Of a stretch of 50,256 nt of DNA, positions 8,185 to 17,438 are shown piece by piece. The DNA is from Bradyrhizobium lablabi (GTDB lineage Bacteria > Pseudomonadota > Alphaproteobacteria > Rhizobiales > Xanthobacteraceae). Location of the stretch: assembly GCF_018129385.1 (NCBI RefSeq), contig NZ_JAFCLN010000029.1:1-50256 (forward strand). The letters run 5' to 3'. A program made the translations under genes and the position numbers. The notes under the pieces are model-generated. The model was not told the origin of the DNA and did no database searches. It saw only the letters and a program-made list of their open reading frames with translations. Within the stretch, counting starts at the first letter, position 1. Each line of letters opens with the position of its first letter.

Positions 8185-11100
8185 ATGTCCGAAAATCCGC
8201 AAAAGTCCGAAGCCCACGACTATTCCAAGACCCTGTTCCTGCCGCAGACGGATTTCCCGATGCGCGCCGGCCTGCCGCAGCGCGAGCCGGAAATCCTGAA
8301 ATACTGGAACGAGCTCGGCCTCTACGAGGCCCTGCGGAAGGATGCCGCGGGCCGGCCAAAGTTCATTCTGCATGACGGCCCGCCCTACGCCAACGGCAAC
8401 ATCCATATCGGGCATGCGCTGAACAAGATCCTCAAGGACGTGGTGACCAAGAGCCAGCAGATGCTCGGGTTCGATTCTAACTACGTGCCTGGCTGGGACT
8501 GTCACGGCCTGCCGATCGAGTGGAAGATCGAGGAGGAGAACTACCGCTCCAAGGGCCGGCAGAAGCCGGACTTCCGCAACTCGGCCGCGATGGTGGAATT
8601 CCGCCAGGAGTGCCGCGCCTATGCGACGCACTGGCTCAACGTGCAGCGCGAGGAATTCAAGCGGCTCGGCATCATCGGCGACTGGGACCATCCCTACGCC
8701 ACCATGGACTATGCCGCTGAAGCGCAGATCGCGCGCGAGCTGATGAAGTTCGCCGCCAACGGCACGCTCTATCGCGGCTCCAAGCCGGTGATGTGGAGCG
8801 TGGTGGAGAAGACGGCGCTCGCCGAAGCCGAGGTCGAGTATGAGGACTATCAGTCCGACATGATCTGGGCGAAATTCCCGGTGACCTCGCCGGCGCATGG
8901 CGCGCTTGCGGACGCCAGCGTCGTGATCTGGACCACCACGCCATGGACGATCCCCGGCAACCGCGCCATCAGTTTTTCGCCGAAGATCGCCTATGGCCTC
9001 TACAAGGTCACCGATGCGCCCGCGGACAACTGGGCGAAGACCGGCGATCTGCTGATCCTCGCCGACGCGCTGGCCGAGAGCGTGTTCAAGCAGGCGCGCG
9101 TGACGGCCTGGGAGAAGGTGCGCGACATCCCCACTGATACGATGGATGCGATCGAATGCGCGCATCCGCTCAAGGGCATTGGCGGCGGCTATGAGTTCAC
9201 CGTGCCGCTGCTGCCGGGCGAGCACGTCACCGACGACACCGGCACCGGCTTCGTGCACACCGCGCCCGGCCACGGCCGCGAGGACTTCGACGTCTGGACG
9301 GCGAATGCGCGCGAGCTGGAAAGCCGCGGCATCAACACCGCGATCCCCTACACCGTCGACGAGAACGGCGCCTTCACCGATCACGCGCCCGGCTTCACCG
9401 GAAAGCGCGTCATCAACGACAAGGGCGAGAAGGGCGATGCCAACGAGGCCGTGATCAAGGCACTGGTCGACGCCGGCAACCTGCTCGCGCGCGGGCGGCT
9501 GAAGCACCAGTATCCGCATTCCTGGCGCTCGAAGAAGCCGGTGATTTTCCGCAACACGCCGCAATGGTTCATCGCGATGGACAAGGACATCGCCGAGAAC
9601 GGCACGGCAAAACCCGGCGACACGCTGCGCGCCCGCGCGCTGCACGCAATCTCGGTGACGCAATGGGTGCCGCCGTCGGGCCAGAACCGCATCAACGGCA
9701 TGATCGTCAACCGCCCGGACTGGGTGATCTCGCGCCAGCGCGCCTGGGGCGTGCCGATCGCCGTGTTCGTGCGCGAGAAGGGCGACGGCTCGGCCGAAAT
9801 CTTGCAGGACGAGATCGTCAACCAGCGCATCACCGAGGCCTTCATGGAGGAAGGCGCCGACGCCTGGTACCGCGACGGCGCGCGCGAGCGTTTCCTCGGG
9901 TCACGTGCGAACGAGGATTGGAACAAGGTCGACGACATCCTCGACGTCTGGTTCGATTCCGGCTCGACGCATGCCTTCGTGCTGGAAGACCGCCAGCATT
10001 TTCCGCAGCTCGGCAACATCGTCCGCAAGATCGACGGCGGGCAGGACACGGTGATGTATCTCGAAGGCTCGGACCAGCATCGCGGCTGGTTCCACTCTTC
10101 GCTGCTGGAGAGCTCCGGCACGCGTGGCCGCGCGCCCTATGACGTCGTGCTGACCCACGGCTTCACGTTGGATGAGAACGGCCGCAAGATGTCAAAGTCG
10201 CTCGGCAACACCGTCGAGCCGCAAAAGGTGATGAAGGATTCCGGCGCGGACATCTTGCGGCTCTGGGTCTGCGCCACCGACTACGCCGACGACCAGCGCA
10301 TCGGCCCCGAGATCCTCAAGAACACGGTCGAGACCTATCGCAAGCTGCGCAACACGATCCGCTGGATGCTCGGCACGCTCGCGCATTTCAACCCGGCCGA
10401 CGCGGTCGCGCATGCGGACATGCCGGAGCTTGAGCGGTTGATGCTGCATCAGCTCGCCGGCCAGGCCGCGATCGTGCGGCAGGCCTATGCCGATTTCGAC
10501 TACAAGACCGTGGTGGCAAGCCTTGCCGCGTTCATGAACAGCGAATTGTCGGCGTTCTATTTCGATATCCGTAAGGACGCGCTCTATTGCGATCCGCCGT
10601 CGTCGCTGGCGCGCAAGGCCGCGCTGACCGCGATCGACATCATCTGCGATTCCATCCTGAAATGGCTGGCGCCGGTGCTGAGCTTCACGACCGAAGAAGC
10701 CTGGCGGATGTACAAGGCGGATGCCGAGCCGTCGGTGCACCTGACGTTGTTCCCGACGCAGTTCGATTCCTTCCGCGACGATGCGCTCGCCGCGAAGTGG
10801 GAGACCATCCGCGACGTCAGGCGCGTCGTGACGGGCGCCCTCGAACTCGAGCGCGCCGCCAAGAATATAGGCTCGTCACTGGAAGCCTCGCCGATCATCT
10901 ACGTCGCGGACCGGGCACTGCTGGCTACCCTCTTTGATGTCGATCTGGCCGAGGTCTGCATCACCTCGAACTATGAGGTCCGCGAGGGCGAAGGCCCCGT
11001 CAGTGCATTCACGCTGCCCGACGTCAAGGGCGTTGCCGTGGTGGTCGAACTCGCGCAGGGCACCAAATGCGCGCGTTCCTGGAAGATCCTGCCGACGGTA

Positions 11101-11682
11101 GGCGAAGACCCCGAATATCCCGACGTCACGCCGCGCGATGCGCAGGCCTTGCGCGAATGGAAGGCGCTTGCGGAGGGCGTAGAGCCGGTAAGGTTTGTCG
11201 AAGCGGCCCCCGGGCTCGCCGAGCCGAACGAGAAGCCATCGCTCAAACCCGAAGGCGCGCCGGAAGTGGTCCGCGAAGCCGTCGCATCAACCACCGTAGC
11301 GCCTGCTGCGGACGACAAGCCAAGGGCAGCCAAGCCAAAGAAGAATGTCAAAGCCGCCAAGGCCGAGACCGCTACGGCGAAGCCCCGCGAGTCCAAAGCT
11401 GCGAAGGCGAAGACCAGCAAGGCAAAGGCCGCCAAGCCAAACGCCGGCAAGGCCAAGACTGCCAATGCGAAGGCCGCCAAAGCAAAGGCAGGCAAGGCAA
11501 AGCCGGGCGCGGCCGCCGTGAAGCGCGGAAAGCCCGCCAAATCGGCCAAGGCTCCTTCGAAGGGCTCGAAAAAGAAGGCCGCGAAGACAACGAAGAAAGT
11601 AGCGAAGAAGAAAGCGCCCGCGCGCAAGACAAAGGCGAAGGGCGTGACGAAAAACGCCAAGAAGAAAAAGAAGGCCAGGTAA
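8185..11682 (+). CDS. ileS: Isoleucyl-tRNA synthetase with Lys/Ala-rich C-terminal tail
   Basis: Class I synthetase that charges tRNA-Ile and edits misactivated valine. Catalytic signatures are HIGH at residues 74-77 within PPYANGNIHIGHALNK and KMSKS at 668-672; the editing (CP1) insertion is visible through TTTPWTIPGN and GTGFVHTAPGHG. The C-terminal zinc site of other IleS proteins is degenerate (KCARSWK), and the region ends in YPDVTPRDAQALREWK as in other Rhizobiales. Beyond about residue 1005 there is an extra tail of 160 residues, of which the last 120 are mostly Lys and Ala with scattered Pro, Gly and Thr, like a histone H1 tail. lspA begins directly at the next base after the stop, so the two genes form an operon. 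Confidence 0.97.
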   Translation: MSENPQKSEAHDYSKTLFLPQTDFPMRAGLPQREPEILKYWNELGLYEALRKDAAGRPKFILHDGPPYANGNIHIGHALNKILKDVVTKSQQMLGFDSNYVPGWDCHGLPIEWKIEEENYRSKGRQKPDFRNSAAMVEFRQECRAYATHWLNVQREEFKRLGIIGDWDHPYATMDYAAEAQIARELMKFAANGTLYRGSKPVMWSVVEKTALAEAEVEYEDYQSDMIWAKFPVTSPAHGALADASVVIWTTTPWTIPGNRAISFSPKIAYGLYKVTDAPADNWAKTGDLLILADALAESVFKQARVTAWEKVRDIPTDTMDAIECAHPLKGIGGGYEFTVPLLPGEHVTDDTGTGFVHTAPGHGREDFDVWTANARELESRGINTAIPYTVDENGAFTDHAPGFTGKRVINDKGEKGDANEAVIKALVDAGNLLARGRLKHQYPHSWRSKKPVIFRNTPQWFIAMDKDIAENGTAKPGDTLRARALHAISVTQWVPPSGQNRINGMIVNRPDWVISRQRAWGVPIAVFVREKGDGSAEILQDEIVNQRITEAFMEEGADAWYRDGARERFLGSRANEDWNKVDDILDVWFDSGSTHAFVLEDRQHFPQLGNIVRKIDGGQDTVMYLEGSDQHRGWFHSSLLESSGTRGRAPYDVVLTHGFTLDENGRKMSKSLGNTVEPQKVMKDSGADILRLWVCATDYADDQRIGPEILKNTVETYRKLRNTIRWMLGTLAHFNPADAVAHADMPELERLMLHQLAGQAAIVRQAYADFDYKTVVASLAAFMNSELSAFYFDIRKDALYCDPPSSLARKAALTAIDIICDSILKWLAPVLSFTTEEAWRMYKADAEPSVHLTLFPTQFDSFRDDALAAKWETIRDVRRVVTGALELERAAKNIGSSLEASPIIYVADRALLATLFDVDLAEVCITSNYEVREGEGPVSAFTLPDVKGVAVVVELAQGTKCARSWKILPTVGEDPEYPDVTPRDAQALREWKALAEGVEPVRFVEAAPGLAEPNEKPSLKPEGAPEVVREAVASTTVAPAADDKPRAAKPKKNVKAAKAETATAKPRESKAAKAKTSKAKAAKPNAGKAKTANAKAAKAKAGKAKPGAAAVKRGKPAKSAKAPSKGSKKKAAKTTKKVAKKKAPARKTKAKGVTKNAKKKKKAR

Positions 11683-12210
11683 GTGTCAGAGGCGTCAGAG
11701 ATCGAACGGCCTCGCAGCCGCCCTCTCCGCGCCGGCATCATCGCGGCGGTTGTGGCGCTGGTGCTCGACCAGGCCTCAAAGCTCTGGCTGCTTTACGTGT
11801 TCGACATCGGCCGACACGGCGCGGTGCGGGTGACACCGTTCTTCGACCTCGTGCTGGCCTGGAATGTCGGGATCAGCTTTGGCTGGTTCCAGTCCGACCA
11901 TTTCCTCGCCCAGATCGTGCTCACGGCGGTGAAGGCAATCGCCGTGATCGTGCTGGCGCTGTGGATGGCCTGGTCGAAAACCATGCTCGCCACCATCGCG
12001 CTCGGACTGATCATCGGCGGCGCCATCGGCAATGCCATTGACCGCTTCGCCTACGGCGCGGTGGTCGATTTCGCCCTGCTTCATGTCGAAATCGCCGGAA
12101 AAACCTACAATTGGTACGTGTTTAACGTTGCGGATGTGGCCATTGTTGCCGGGGTAGCGGCCCTATTGTATGATTCCCTGCTGGGGGTACCCGCCGCAAA
12201 AGCGCCCTGA
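11683..12210 (+). CDS. lspA: Signal peptidase II (lipoprotein signal peptidase)
   Basis: A 175-residue inner-membrane aspartyl protease that removes signal peptides from prolipoproteins after lipidation. The two catalytic Asp residues are at 120 (NAIDR) and 151 (FNVADVAI), and four hydrophobic helices match the family topology; NVGISFG is the conserved N-terminal loop. The start is GTG, placed immediately after the ileS stop; the purine-rich end of ileS serves as ribosome site. The ileS-lspA order is widely conserved. In the wider context, the M16 peptidases and a secreted protein follow. Confidence 0.95.
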   Translation: MSEASEIERPRSRPLRAGIIAAVVALVLDQASKLWLLYVFDIGRHGAVRVTPFFDLVLAWNVGISFGWFQSDHFLAQIVLTAVKAIAVIVLALWMAWSKTMLATIALGLIIGGAIGNAIDRFAYGAVVDFALLHVEIAGKTYNWYVFNVADVAIVAGVAALLYDSLLGVPAAKAP

Positions 12211-12288
12211 TCCCGGCCGATACGGACCCCTCGAATGGGCGCCTGGCCCGGACTGGCGGACCCGGAATTCTTGAACAGGAACAGCGCG

Positions 12289-13005
12289 ATGCGCGAGTCT
12301 GATGCAAGCGGTTGGATGATGCGGACACTTTCCAGGCGGTTCAGCCGCGGCCTGTGGCTCGCAACCGTCACGCTCGGCATCGGCCTCGTGGTGGCCTCCG
12401 GCCCCGCACGCGCCGAGGACGACGACGAAGACGACAAGACCTTCGAGGAAAAGATCATCGAAGGCATCATGCGCGGCATCGGCGGCACCAACATGGAAAA
12501 CCGCGGCATCGAGTACCGCGAGCGCTCACCGCTGGTGGTGCCTCCGAAGCTCGATCTGCCGCCGCCGCAGGAAGCTGCCGTCCAGAAAAACGCGCCGAAC
12601 TGGCCGAAGGATCCCGACGAGCAGCGCCGCAAGCAGGCGATCGCCGCACGCAAGAAAGCTAACAAGGACCCGATCGAAGCCGCCCGTCCCCTATCGCCGA
12701 CCGAGCTCGCGGCCGGCAAGACCGTCGCACCGACGCGTGCCAACAACGATCCCGTGCAGCCCGGCGCTACAAAGCCCGACTCGATTCTGAGCCCGTCGCA
12801 GCTTGGCTATTCCGGCGGCTTCAGCGGCCTGTTCGGCGGCAACAAGAGCGAGACGGCCCCGTTCAAGGGCGAGCCGACGCGCGATTCGCTGACCCAGCCG
12901 CCGACCGGCTACCAGACGCCGTCGCCCAACTTTGCCTACGGCACCGGGCCGAAGGAATCGCTCAACAAGGAATACAATCCGGCCGCCGGCAAGTATGGCG
13001 AATAG
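12289..13005 (+). CDS. Secreted hypothetical protein, Pro-rich
   Basis: A 238-residue protein I cannot assign to a known function. The ATG at 12289 is preceded by AGGAACAG; internal ATG codons at residues 10 and 11 are alternatives. A signal-peptide-like helix (LWLATVTLGIGLVVASGPARA) ends in ARA before a strongly acidic run (EDDDEDD), which suggests export to the periplasm. The rest is low in hydrophobic residues and rich in Pro, Lys, Asn and Gly (PPKLDLPPPQEAA, LGYSGGFSGLFGGNKSE), so probably mostly disordered. It sits between lspA and the M16 peptidase genes in what seems one transcription direction. Proteins of this look are conserved in Bradyrhizobium, but that is recollection, not a search result. 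Confidence 0.75.
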   Translation: MRESDASGWMMRTLSRRFSRGLWLATVTLGIGLVVASGPARAEDDDEDDKTFEEKIIEGIMRGIGGTNMENRGIEYRERSPLVVPPKLDLPPPQEAAVQKNAPNWPKDPDEQRRKQAIAARKKANKDPIEAARPLSPTELAAGKTVAPTRANNDPVQPGATKPDSILSPSQLGYSGGFSGLFGGNKSETAPFKGEPTRDSLTQPPTGYQTPSPNFAYGTGPKESLNKEYNPAAGKYGE

Positions 13006-13068
13006 TTAAGCTGTTCTCTCGCCTTCGTGAGCAAGGCCGGGTTCGCGCGCGGTGTATATCGCGAGCCT

Positions 13069-13135
13069 AGCATGATCCGGACCCGGAGGGCCGCGTAGCG
13101 CAACGTGCGTACCGGTTTCCGAAAAAGATCATGCT
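13069..13135. repeat. Palindromic repeat (AGCATGATCCGG...GATCATGCT, family E)
   Basis: AGCATGATCCGG at 13069-13080 pairs with GATCATGCT at 13127-13135, with ACCGGTTTCCGAAAAA in the right half. The internal stretch contains an unusual GC-rich segment in place of the shorter middle seen in the second copy at 21174-21220. It lies between the secreted hypothetical gene and the M16 pair. Confidence 0.65.
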
Positions 13136-13248
13136 TGAACGAAAATGGATCCGGACTGTTTGTCCGGCCCGTCACTCAAATTGGAAACGGCGCGTATCGC
13201 TTGGCCGCAGCATCGATACTCCTTTGCGGATGACGCGCTAGACAGGTC

Positions 13249-14643
13249 ATGATGCCATCACATCGTTTTGCTGCCTTTGCGTTTGCCGCTTTGCTCTCCA
13301 CTTTCGCCGGCGCGGCCGGCGTTTCTGCGCAGACCTCAGCGAGCACGACGCAGCCCGCGAGCTTTACCCTCGATAACGGCCTTCAGGTCGTGGTGATCCC
13401 GGATCATCGCACGCCGGTTGTCACGCAGATGATCTGGTACAAGGTCGGCTCCGCCGACGAGACACCGGGCAAATCAGGCCTCGCGCATTTCCTCGAACAT
13501 CTGATGTTCAAGGGCACGGAAAAGCACCCCGCGGGCGAGTTCTCGCAGACCGTGCTCAAGATCGGCGGCAACGAGAACGCCTTCACCTCCTACGACTACA
13601 CCGGCTATTTCCAGCGCGTGCCGCGCGATCAGTTGCCGAGGATGATGGAGTTCGAGGCCGACCGCATGACCGGTCTCATCCTCAAGGACGAGAACGTGCT
13701 GCCGGAGCGCGACGTCGTGCTGGAAGAATTCAACATGCGGGTTGCCAACAATCCGGATGCACGGCTGACCGAGCAGATCATGGCCGCGCTCTACCTCAAC
13801 CATCCCTATGGCCGGCCGGTGATCGGCTGGCGGCAGGAGATCGAAAAACTCGACCGCGAGGATGCGCTCGCCTTCTACAAGCGCTTCTACGCCCCCAATA
13901 ACGCGACCCTGGTCATCGCCGGCGATGTCGAGGCAAAGGACGTCCGCCCCCTGGTGGAGAAGTATTATGCCGCCATTCCCGCCCAGCCCGCGATTCCCGC
14001 AAAGCGGATCCGGCCGCAGGAACCGACGCCGGCCGCACCGCGCACCGTGACGCTGTCCGACCCGCGCGTCGAGCAGACCAGCGTGCGGCGCTATTATCTC
14101 GTGCCCTCTTCCACCACGGCCGCATCGGGCGAAAGCCCGGCGCTCGACGTGCTCGCGCAATTGATGGGCACCGGCTCCAATTCCTATCTCTACCGCGCCC
14201 TGGTGATCGACCGCCCGCTCGCGGTCAGCGCCGGCGCCGGCTATCAGGGCACCTCGCTCGACCCGACCCAGTTCCAGATTTCGGTCTCGCCGAAGCCCGG
14301 CGTTGAATTCGCTGATGTCGAGAAGGCGATCGACGAGGTCATCGCCGATCTTGCGACCAACCCGGTGCGCGCCGAAGACCTCGAGCGGGTCAAGACCCAG
14401 CTTATTGCGGAAGCGGTCTATGCGCAGGATAATCAGGCCACCATGGCGCGCTGGTATGGCGGCGCGCTGACCTCCGGCCTCTCCATCGAGGATATCAGGA
14501 GCTGGCCGGACCGGATTCGCGCCGTCACCGCCGAGCAGGTGCGTGAGGCCGCGGCAAAATGGCTGGACAAGAAGCGTTCGGTGACGGGTTATCTGATCAA
14601 GGATACGACAACGGCGTCGAAGCGCGAGGAGAAGCGTTCGTGA
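13249..14643 (+). CDS. M16-family zinc metallopeptidase, catalytic subunit
   Basis: A 464-residue pitrilysin/insulinase-type peptidase. The inverted zinc motif HxxEH is at residues 80-84 (HFLEHLMFKG) and the third ligand Glu lies in the ERDVVLEEFNMRV helix about 75 residues later. A Sec-type signal peptide precedes it (AFAALLSTFAGAAGVSAQ), so the enzyme should work in the periplasm or be membrane-attached. In alphaproteobacteria such genes come in pairs, one catalytic and one not; the next gene is the partner and overlaps this one by four bases (GTGA). Substrates are unknown; the family degrades small peptides and partly unfolded proteins. An in-frame ATG one codon later is an equally good start. 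Confidence 0.93.
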   Translation: MMPSHRFAAFAFAALLSTFAGAAGVSAQTSASTTQPASFTLDNGLQVVVIPDHRTPVVTQMIWYKVGSADETPGKSGLAHFLEHLMFKGTEKHPAGEFSQTVLKIGGNENAFTSYDYTGYFQRVPRDQLPRMMEFEADRMTGLILKDENVLPERDVVLEEFNMRVANNPDARLTEQIMAALYLNHPYGRPVIGWRQEIEKLDREDALAFYKRFYAPNNATLVIAGDVEAKDVRPLVEKYYAAIPAQPAIPAKRIRPQEPTPAAPRTVTLSDPRVEQTSVRRYYLVPSSTTAASGESPALDVLAQLMGTGSNSYLYRALVIDRPLAVSAGAGYQGTSLDPTQFQISVSPKPGVEFADVEKAIDEVIADLATNPVRAEDLERVKTQLIAEAVYAQDNQATMARWYGGALTSGLSIEDIRSWPDRIRAVTAEQVREAAAKWLDKKRSVTGYLIKDTTTASKREEKRS

Positions 14644-16004
14644 CCTATCAATTGACCCGGCGAGCCGCGCTGGCCGGCGGCGCCCTGCTCGCGATTGCGG
14701 CACTCGCTCCGACGCCGTCACAGGCGGCGGCCAAGATCCAGCGGCTGGTATCGCCCGGCGGCATCGAAGCTTGGTTCGTGCAGGACGCCACCGTGCCGCT
14801 GATCGCGATGGAATATTCCTTTGGCGGCGGCGCCTCGCAGGATCCGCCCGGCAAGTCCGGTCTCGGCAATATGGTCGCGAGCCTGCTCGACGAGGGCGCC
14901 GGCGATCTCGATTCCAAGACCTTCCACGAACGCCTCGAGCGCCGCGCCATTGAACTCAGCTTTTCCGCGGCGCGCGACAATCTGCGCGGCTCTTTGCGCA
15001 TGTTGAAGGAGAACAAGGACGAAGCCTTCGATCTGTTGCGCCTGTCGCTGACCTCGGCGCGCTTCGATCAGGCGGACGTCGAGCGCATCCGCAACCAGAT
15101 CATGTCGGGTCTGCGCCGCGAAACCACCAATCCGAACTCGCTCTCGGGCCGAAAATTCCTCGAACTCGCCTATGGCGACCACCCCTATGCCCGTTCTTCC
15201 AACGGCACGCTGGAGAGCGTGCCGAAAATCGAGATCGCCGATCTGAAGGACTATGTCGCGCGCGTGGTGGCAAAGGATCACTTGCGGATCGCAGTGGTCG
15301 GCGACGTCGACCCCGACACGCTCGGGAAATTGCTCGACAAGGCATTCGGCGGCCTACAGGCGAAAGGCAACCTGACGCCGGTCGCCGATGTCGTCGCGGC
15401 CAAGCCGCCGCAACGCGCCTTCGTCCCGCTCGACGTGCCGCAGACGGTCATCACCTTCGGCGGTCCCGGCATCCGCCGCCACGAGCCCGATTTCATGGCC
15501 GGCTACGTCGTGAACCACATTCTGGGCGGCGGCGGCCTGTCGTCGCGGCTCTATCGCGAGGTCCGCGAAAAGCGCGGGCTCGCCTATTCGATCTATGAAT
15601 CGCTGACCTGGATGGAGCATTCCGCGCTGTTCATCGGCAACACCGGGACCCGCGCCGACCGCGCCGGCGAGACCGTCGATGCGGTCGAGAAGGAAATCCG
15701 CCGCATGGCCGAGGAAGGCCCGACGCAGAAGGAGCTGGACGACGCCAAATCGTACCTGAAGGGCTCGCAGATGCTGGCGCTCGATACCTCGTCGAAACTG
15801 GCGCAGGCGCTCTTGCAATATCAGCTCGACAAGCTGCCGATCGACTACATCGAAAAGCGCAATGCGATGGTCGACGCCGTGACGCTGGACGACGCCAAAA
15901 AGGCCGCCAAACGACTGTGGGGTCACGGCCTGCTCACCGTGGTCGTCGGCCGCGCCCCGCAAGCCGCCGCCCAGCCGGCCGCCACCGCGCCGAAGGCGAA
16001 TTAG
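14640..16004 (+). CDS. M16-family peptidase-like protein, non-catalytic partner
   Basis: A 454-residue partner of the upstream peptidase. The GTG at 14640 overlaps the previous stop and has GAGGAG upstream, so it is preferred over longer frames inside the previous gene. The zinc motif is missing: the equivalent of HxxEH reads NMVASLLDEG. The R/Y pair region of non-catalytic subunits is present (GGGLSSRLYREVREKRGLAY). The N-terminus has a twin-arginine-like signal (LTRRAALAGGALLAIAALAP ending near SQA), different from the Sec-like signal of the catalytic subunit. The two are expected to form a heterodimeric clam-shell chamber in the periplasm. Confidence 0.92.
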   Translation: MTYQLTRRAALAGGALLAIAALAPTPSQAAAKIQRLVSPGGIEAWFVQDATVPLIAMEYSFGGGASQDPPGKSGLGNMVASLLDEGAGDLDSKTFHERLERRAIELSFSAARDNLRGSLRMLKENKDEAFDLLRLSLTSARFDQADVERIRNQIMSGLRRETTNPNSLSGRKFLELAYGDHPYARSSNGTLESVPKIEIADLKDYVARVVAKDHLRIAVVGDVDPDTLGKLLDKAFGGLQAKGNLTPVADVVAAKPPQRAFVPLDVPQTVITFGGPGIRRHEPDFMAGYVVNHILGGGGLSSRLYREVREKRGLAYSIYESLTWMEHSALFIGNTGTRADRAGETVDAVEKEIRRMAEEGPTQKELDDAKSYLKGSQMLALDTSSKLAQALLQYQLDKLPIDYIEKRNAMVDAVTLDDAKKAAKRLWGHGLLTVVVGRAPQAAAQPAATAPKAN

Positions 16005-16012
16005 TCTCTCAC

Positions 16013-16133
16013 GTGTCCCGGACGCAGCGCAGCGCCTTGGCGGTGCGCTGCAGAGCCGGGACCCACACGTTGCCACACCCAATGGACCCCGGCTCAGCAG
16101 CGCAACATTTCATGTTGCGCAGCGTCCGGGGAA
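16013..16133. repeat. Palindromic repeat (GTGTCCCGGACGCAGCGC type, family G)
   Basis: GTCCCGGACGCAGCGCAGC, GAGCCGGGACCCA and a closing GCGCAGCGTCCGGGGAAC give several overlapping inverted repeats between the M16 operon and arfB. This kind of repeat is common between genes in Bradyrhizobium and may serve as a terminator. Confidence 0.55.
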
Positions 16134-16199
16134 CGCATCTTTCGGTTGGGGCAGCAAACCCGCTATTCTGCGGCCACCGATTCCTCTCCCGGTGACGCC

Positions 16200-16619
16200 A
16201 TGCTGCGGGTCTCGCACAACCTCTCGATCGACGAAGACGACATCGACATCGCATTCGTCCGCGCCTCCGGACCGGGCGGGCAGAACGTCAACAAGCTCGC
16301 CACCGCCGCGCAGCTCCGTTTCGACACCAGCAGAATCGCGCTTCCCGAGGATGCCGCCGCGCGCCTCGTCCGCCTCGCCGGCCAGCGCATGACCAAGGAG
16401 GGCGTGATCGTGATCCACGCCCAGCGCTTTCGCACCCAGGAGCGCAACCGCAGCGATGCGATCGACCGCCTGATTGAACTCTTGCGCGAAGCTCTGGTGC
16501 GTCCCACGCCGCGCCGCCCGACCAGGCCGACGCTCGGCTCCAAACAGCGCCGCCTCGAAGGCAAGAAGCGCCGCAGCGACATCAAGGCCGGCCGCGGCCC
16601 GCGCCGTTATGACGACTAG
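16200..16619 (+). CDS. arfB: Peptidyl-tRNA hydrolase ArfB (ribosome rescue)
   Basis: A 139-residue release-factor-like protein that enters stalled ribosomes lacking a stop codon and hydrolyses the peptidyl-tRNA. The catalytic GGQ is at residues 26-28 (ASGPGGQNVNK). The C-terminal basic tail (GSKQRRLEGKKRRSD) is the part that in ArfB fills the empty mRNA channel; its presence separates it from release factors, as does the lack of a codon-recognition domain. The ATG at 16200 gives nearly the length of E. coli ArfB (140) and has GGTGA upstream. The gene stands alone and is followed by a hairpin terminator. Confidence 0.93.
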   Translation: MLRVSHNLSIDEDDIDIAFVRASGPGGQNVNKLATAAQLRFDTSRIALPEDAAARLVRLAGQRMTKEGVIVIHAQRFRTQERNRSDAIDRLIELLREALVRPTPRRPTRPTLGSKQRRLEGKKRRSDIKAGRGPRRYDD

Positions 16620-16634
16620 AAAACCGACGTGAAA

Positions 16635-16661
16635 AACTCCAGCCGCGCTGCGGCCGGAGTT
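16635..16661 (+). terminator. Hairpin terminator after arfB
   Basis: AACTCCAGCCGC and GCGGCCGGAGTT form a 12-base stem (one G-U pair) with a GCT loop, 15 bases after the arfB stop, followed by TCTCGTCTTC as a weak T-rich tail. Confidence 0.6.
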
Positions 16662-16703
16662 CTCGTCTTCGCAAAAAACAAGTATCGAAGGAGATCGCCT
16701 CGG

Positions 16704-16808
16704 CTAGAGCCGTTTACGTTCCGATTGAATCGGAACGGGCTCCAGCTTTTTGTTTTGACGCGTTTTCTTCACGCGAACCGGTATCCACTTCGCTTGAAAA
16801 CGCTCTAG
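16704..16808. repeat. Palindromic repeat (TAGAGC...CGCTCTAG, family F)
   Basis: Contains CGTTCCGATTGAATCGGAACG (a near-perfect hairpin), then TTGACGCGTTTTCTTCACGCG and AACCGGTATCCACTTCG, closing with GCTCTAG. A shortened relative lies at 30075-30108. It separates arfB from the small secreted protein gene. Confidence 0.65.
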
Positions 16809-17107
16809 TAGCGCTTGCCGCCGGGCGCGGAATCGCCGGTGGCGCCGCCGGTACCCTTTTGCACAGCGCCGCTGCCGGCGCCGACCGTGCCCTTCGATTT
16901 CGTGCTGGTACCGGTCCGCTCACCGGGTGCCGCGGGCTGCGCGTTGAATTCCTCATCGCCGCTGCCCGTCACGCCTTTCTGCATGGAGCCCTTGCCTTGC
17001 ACGCTGCCGCGCAACTGCGGGTCGGCCGAGGTGCCTTGCGCGAGCACGGGACCGGCAAGCAGCGCCGATACGGCAAACGCGATCGCCGAGGTTTTGATCA
17101 GCTTCAT
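16805..17107 (-). CDS. Small secreted Gly/Ser/Thr-rich hypothetical protein
   Basis: A 100-residue protein with a clear Sec signal peptide (MKLIKTSAIAFAVSALLAGP, cleavage likely after VLA) and a strong ribosome site (GGGAGAAG five bases before the ATG). The mature part of about 77 residues is low-complexity, rich in Gly, Ser, Thr and Lys, with GSGDEEFNAQPAAPG and TSTKSKGTVGAGSGAVQKG; it has no Cys and no recognisable domain. Such small exported proteins are common in Bradyrhizobium and of unknown role. Its 3' end touches the palindromic repeat. The opposite strand is also open here but lacks a ribosome site and protein-like character. Confidence 0.8.
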   Translation of the reverse strand: MKLIKTSAIAFAVSALLAGPVLAQGTSADPQLRGSVQGKGSMQKGVTGSGDEEFNAQPAAPGERTGTSTKSKGTVGAGSGAVQKGTGGATGDSAPGGKRY

Positions 17108-17438
17108 TCACTTCTCCCAGGTTTGGTCGGCGATGAATGGCCGGGCGATTGGCTGCGCCGTTCGCCTTTGCCTGGCCACGTCATCGCCGGAACTGGTTGT
17201 TGTCACGAACGGCGCGGGCGCGATGCAAACTGCGTCGTGTGGTCATCGTGCAGAGATTTGAAGGTCATTTCGCGAAACGTTGGCCACGGGCCGACCCGAT
17301 ATGCGGCGGCAGCGTCCGCTTCGATCGCGCGTTTCACGAAAACTCCGCGAAACCGCCGTTTGACACAACCGCTAGCGTGAGCCGCATCAACCGATAGCGG
17401 TTCGCGCAGCGACGAGTTCCCTCGCGTCCAGGACGCAA

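Noticed and set aside
8161..9663. 500-codon minus-strand frame opposite ileS
   Set aside because: Antisense shadow; the plus strand carries HIGH and editing motifs over the same bases.
13474..14721. 415-codon minus-strand frame opposite the M16 catalytic subunit
   Set aside because: Antisense shadow without motifs.
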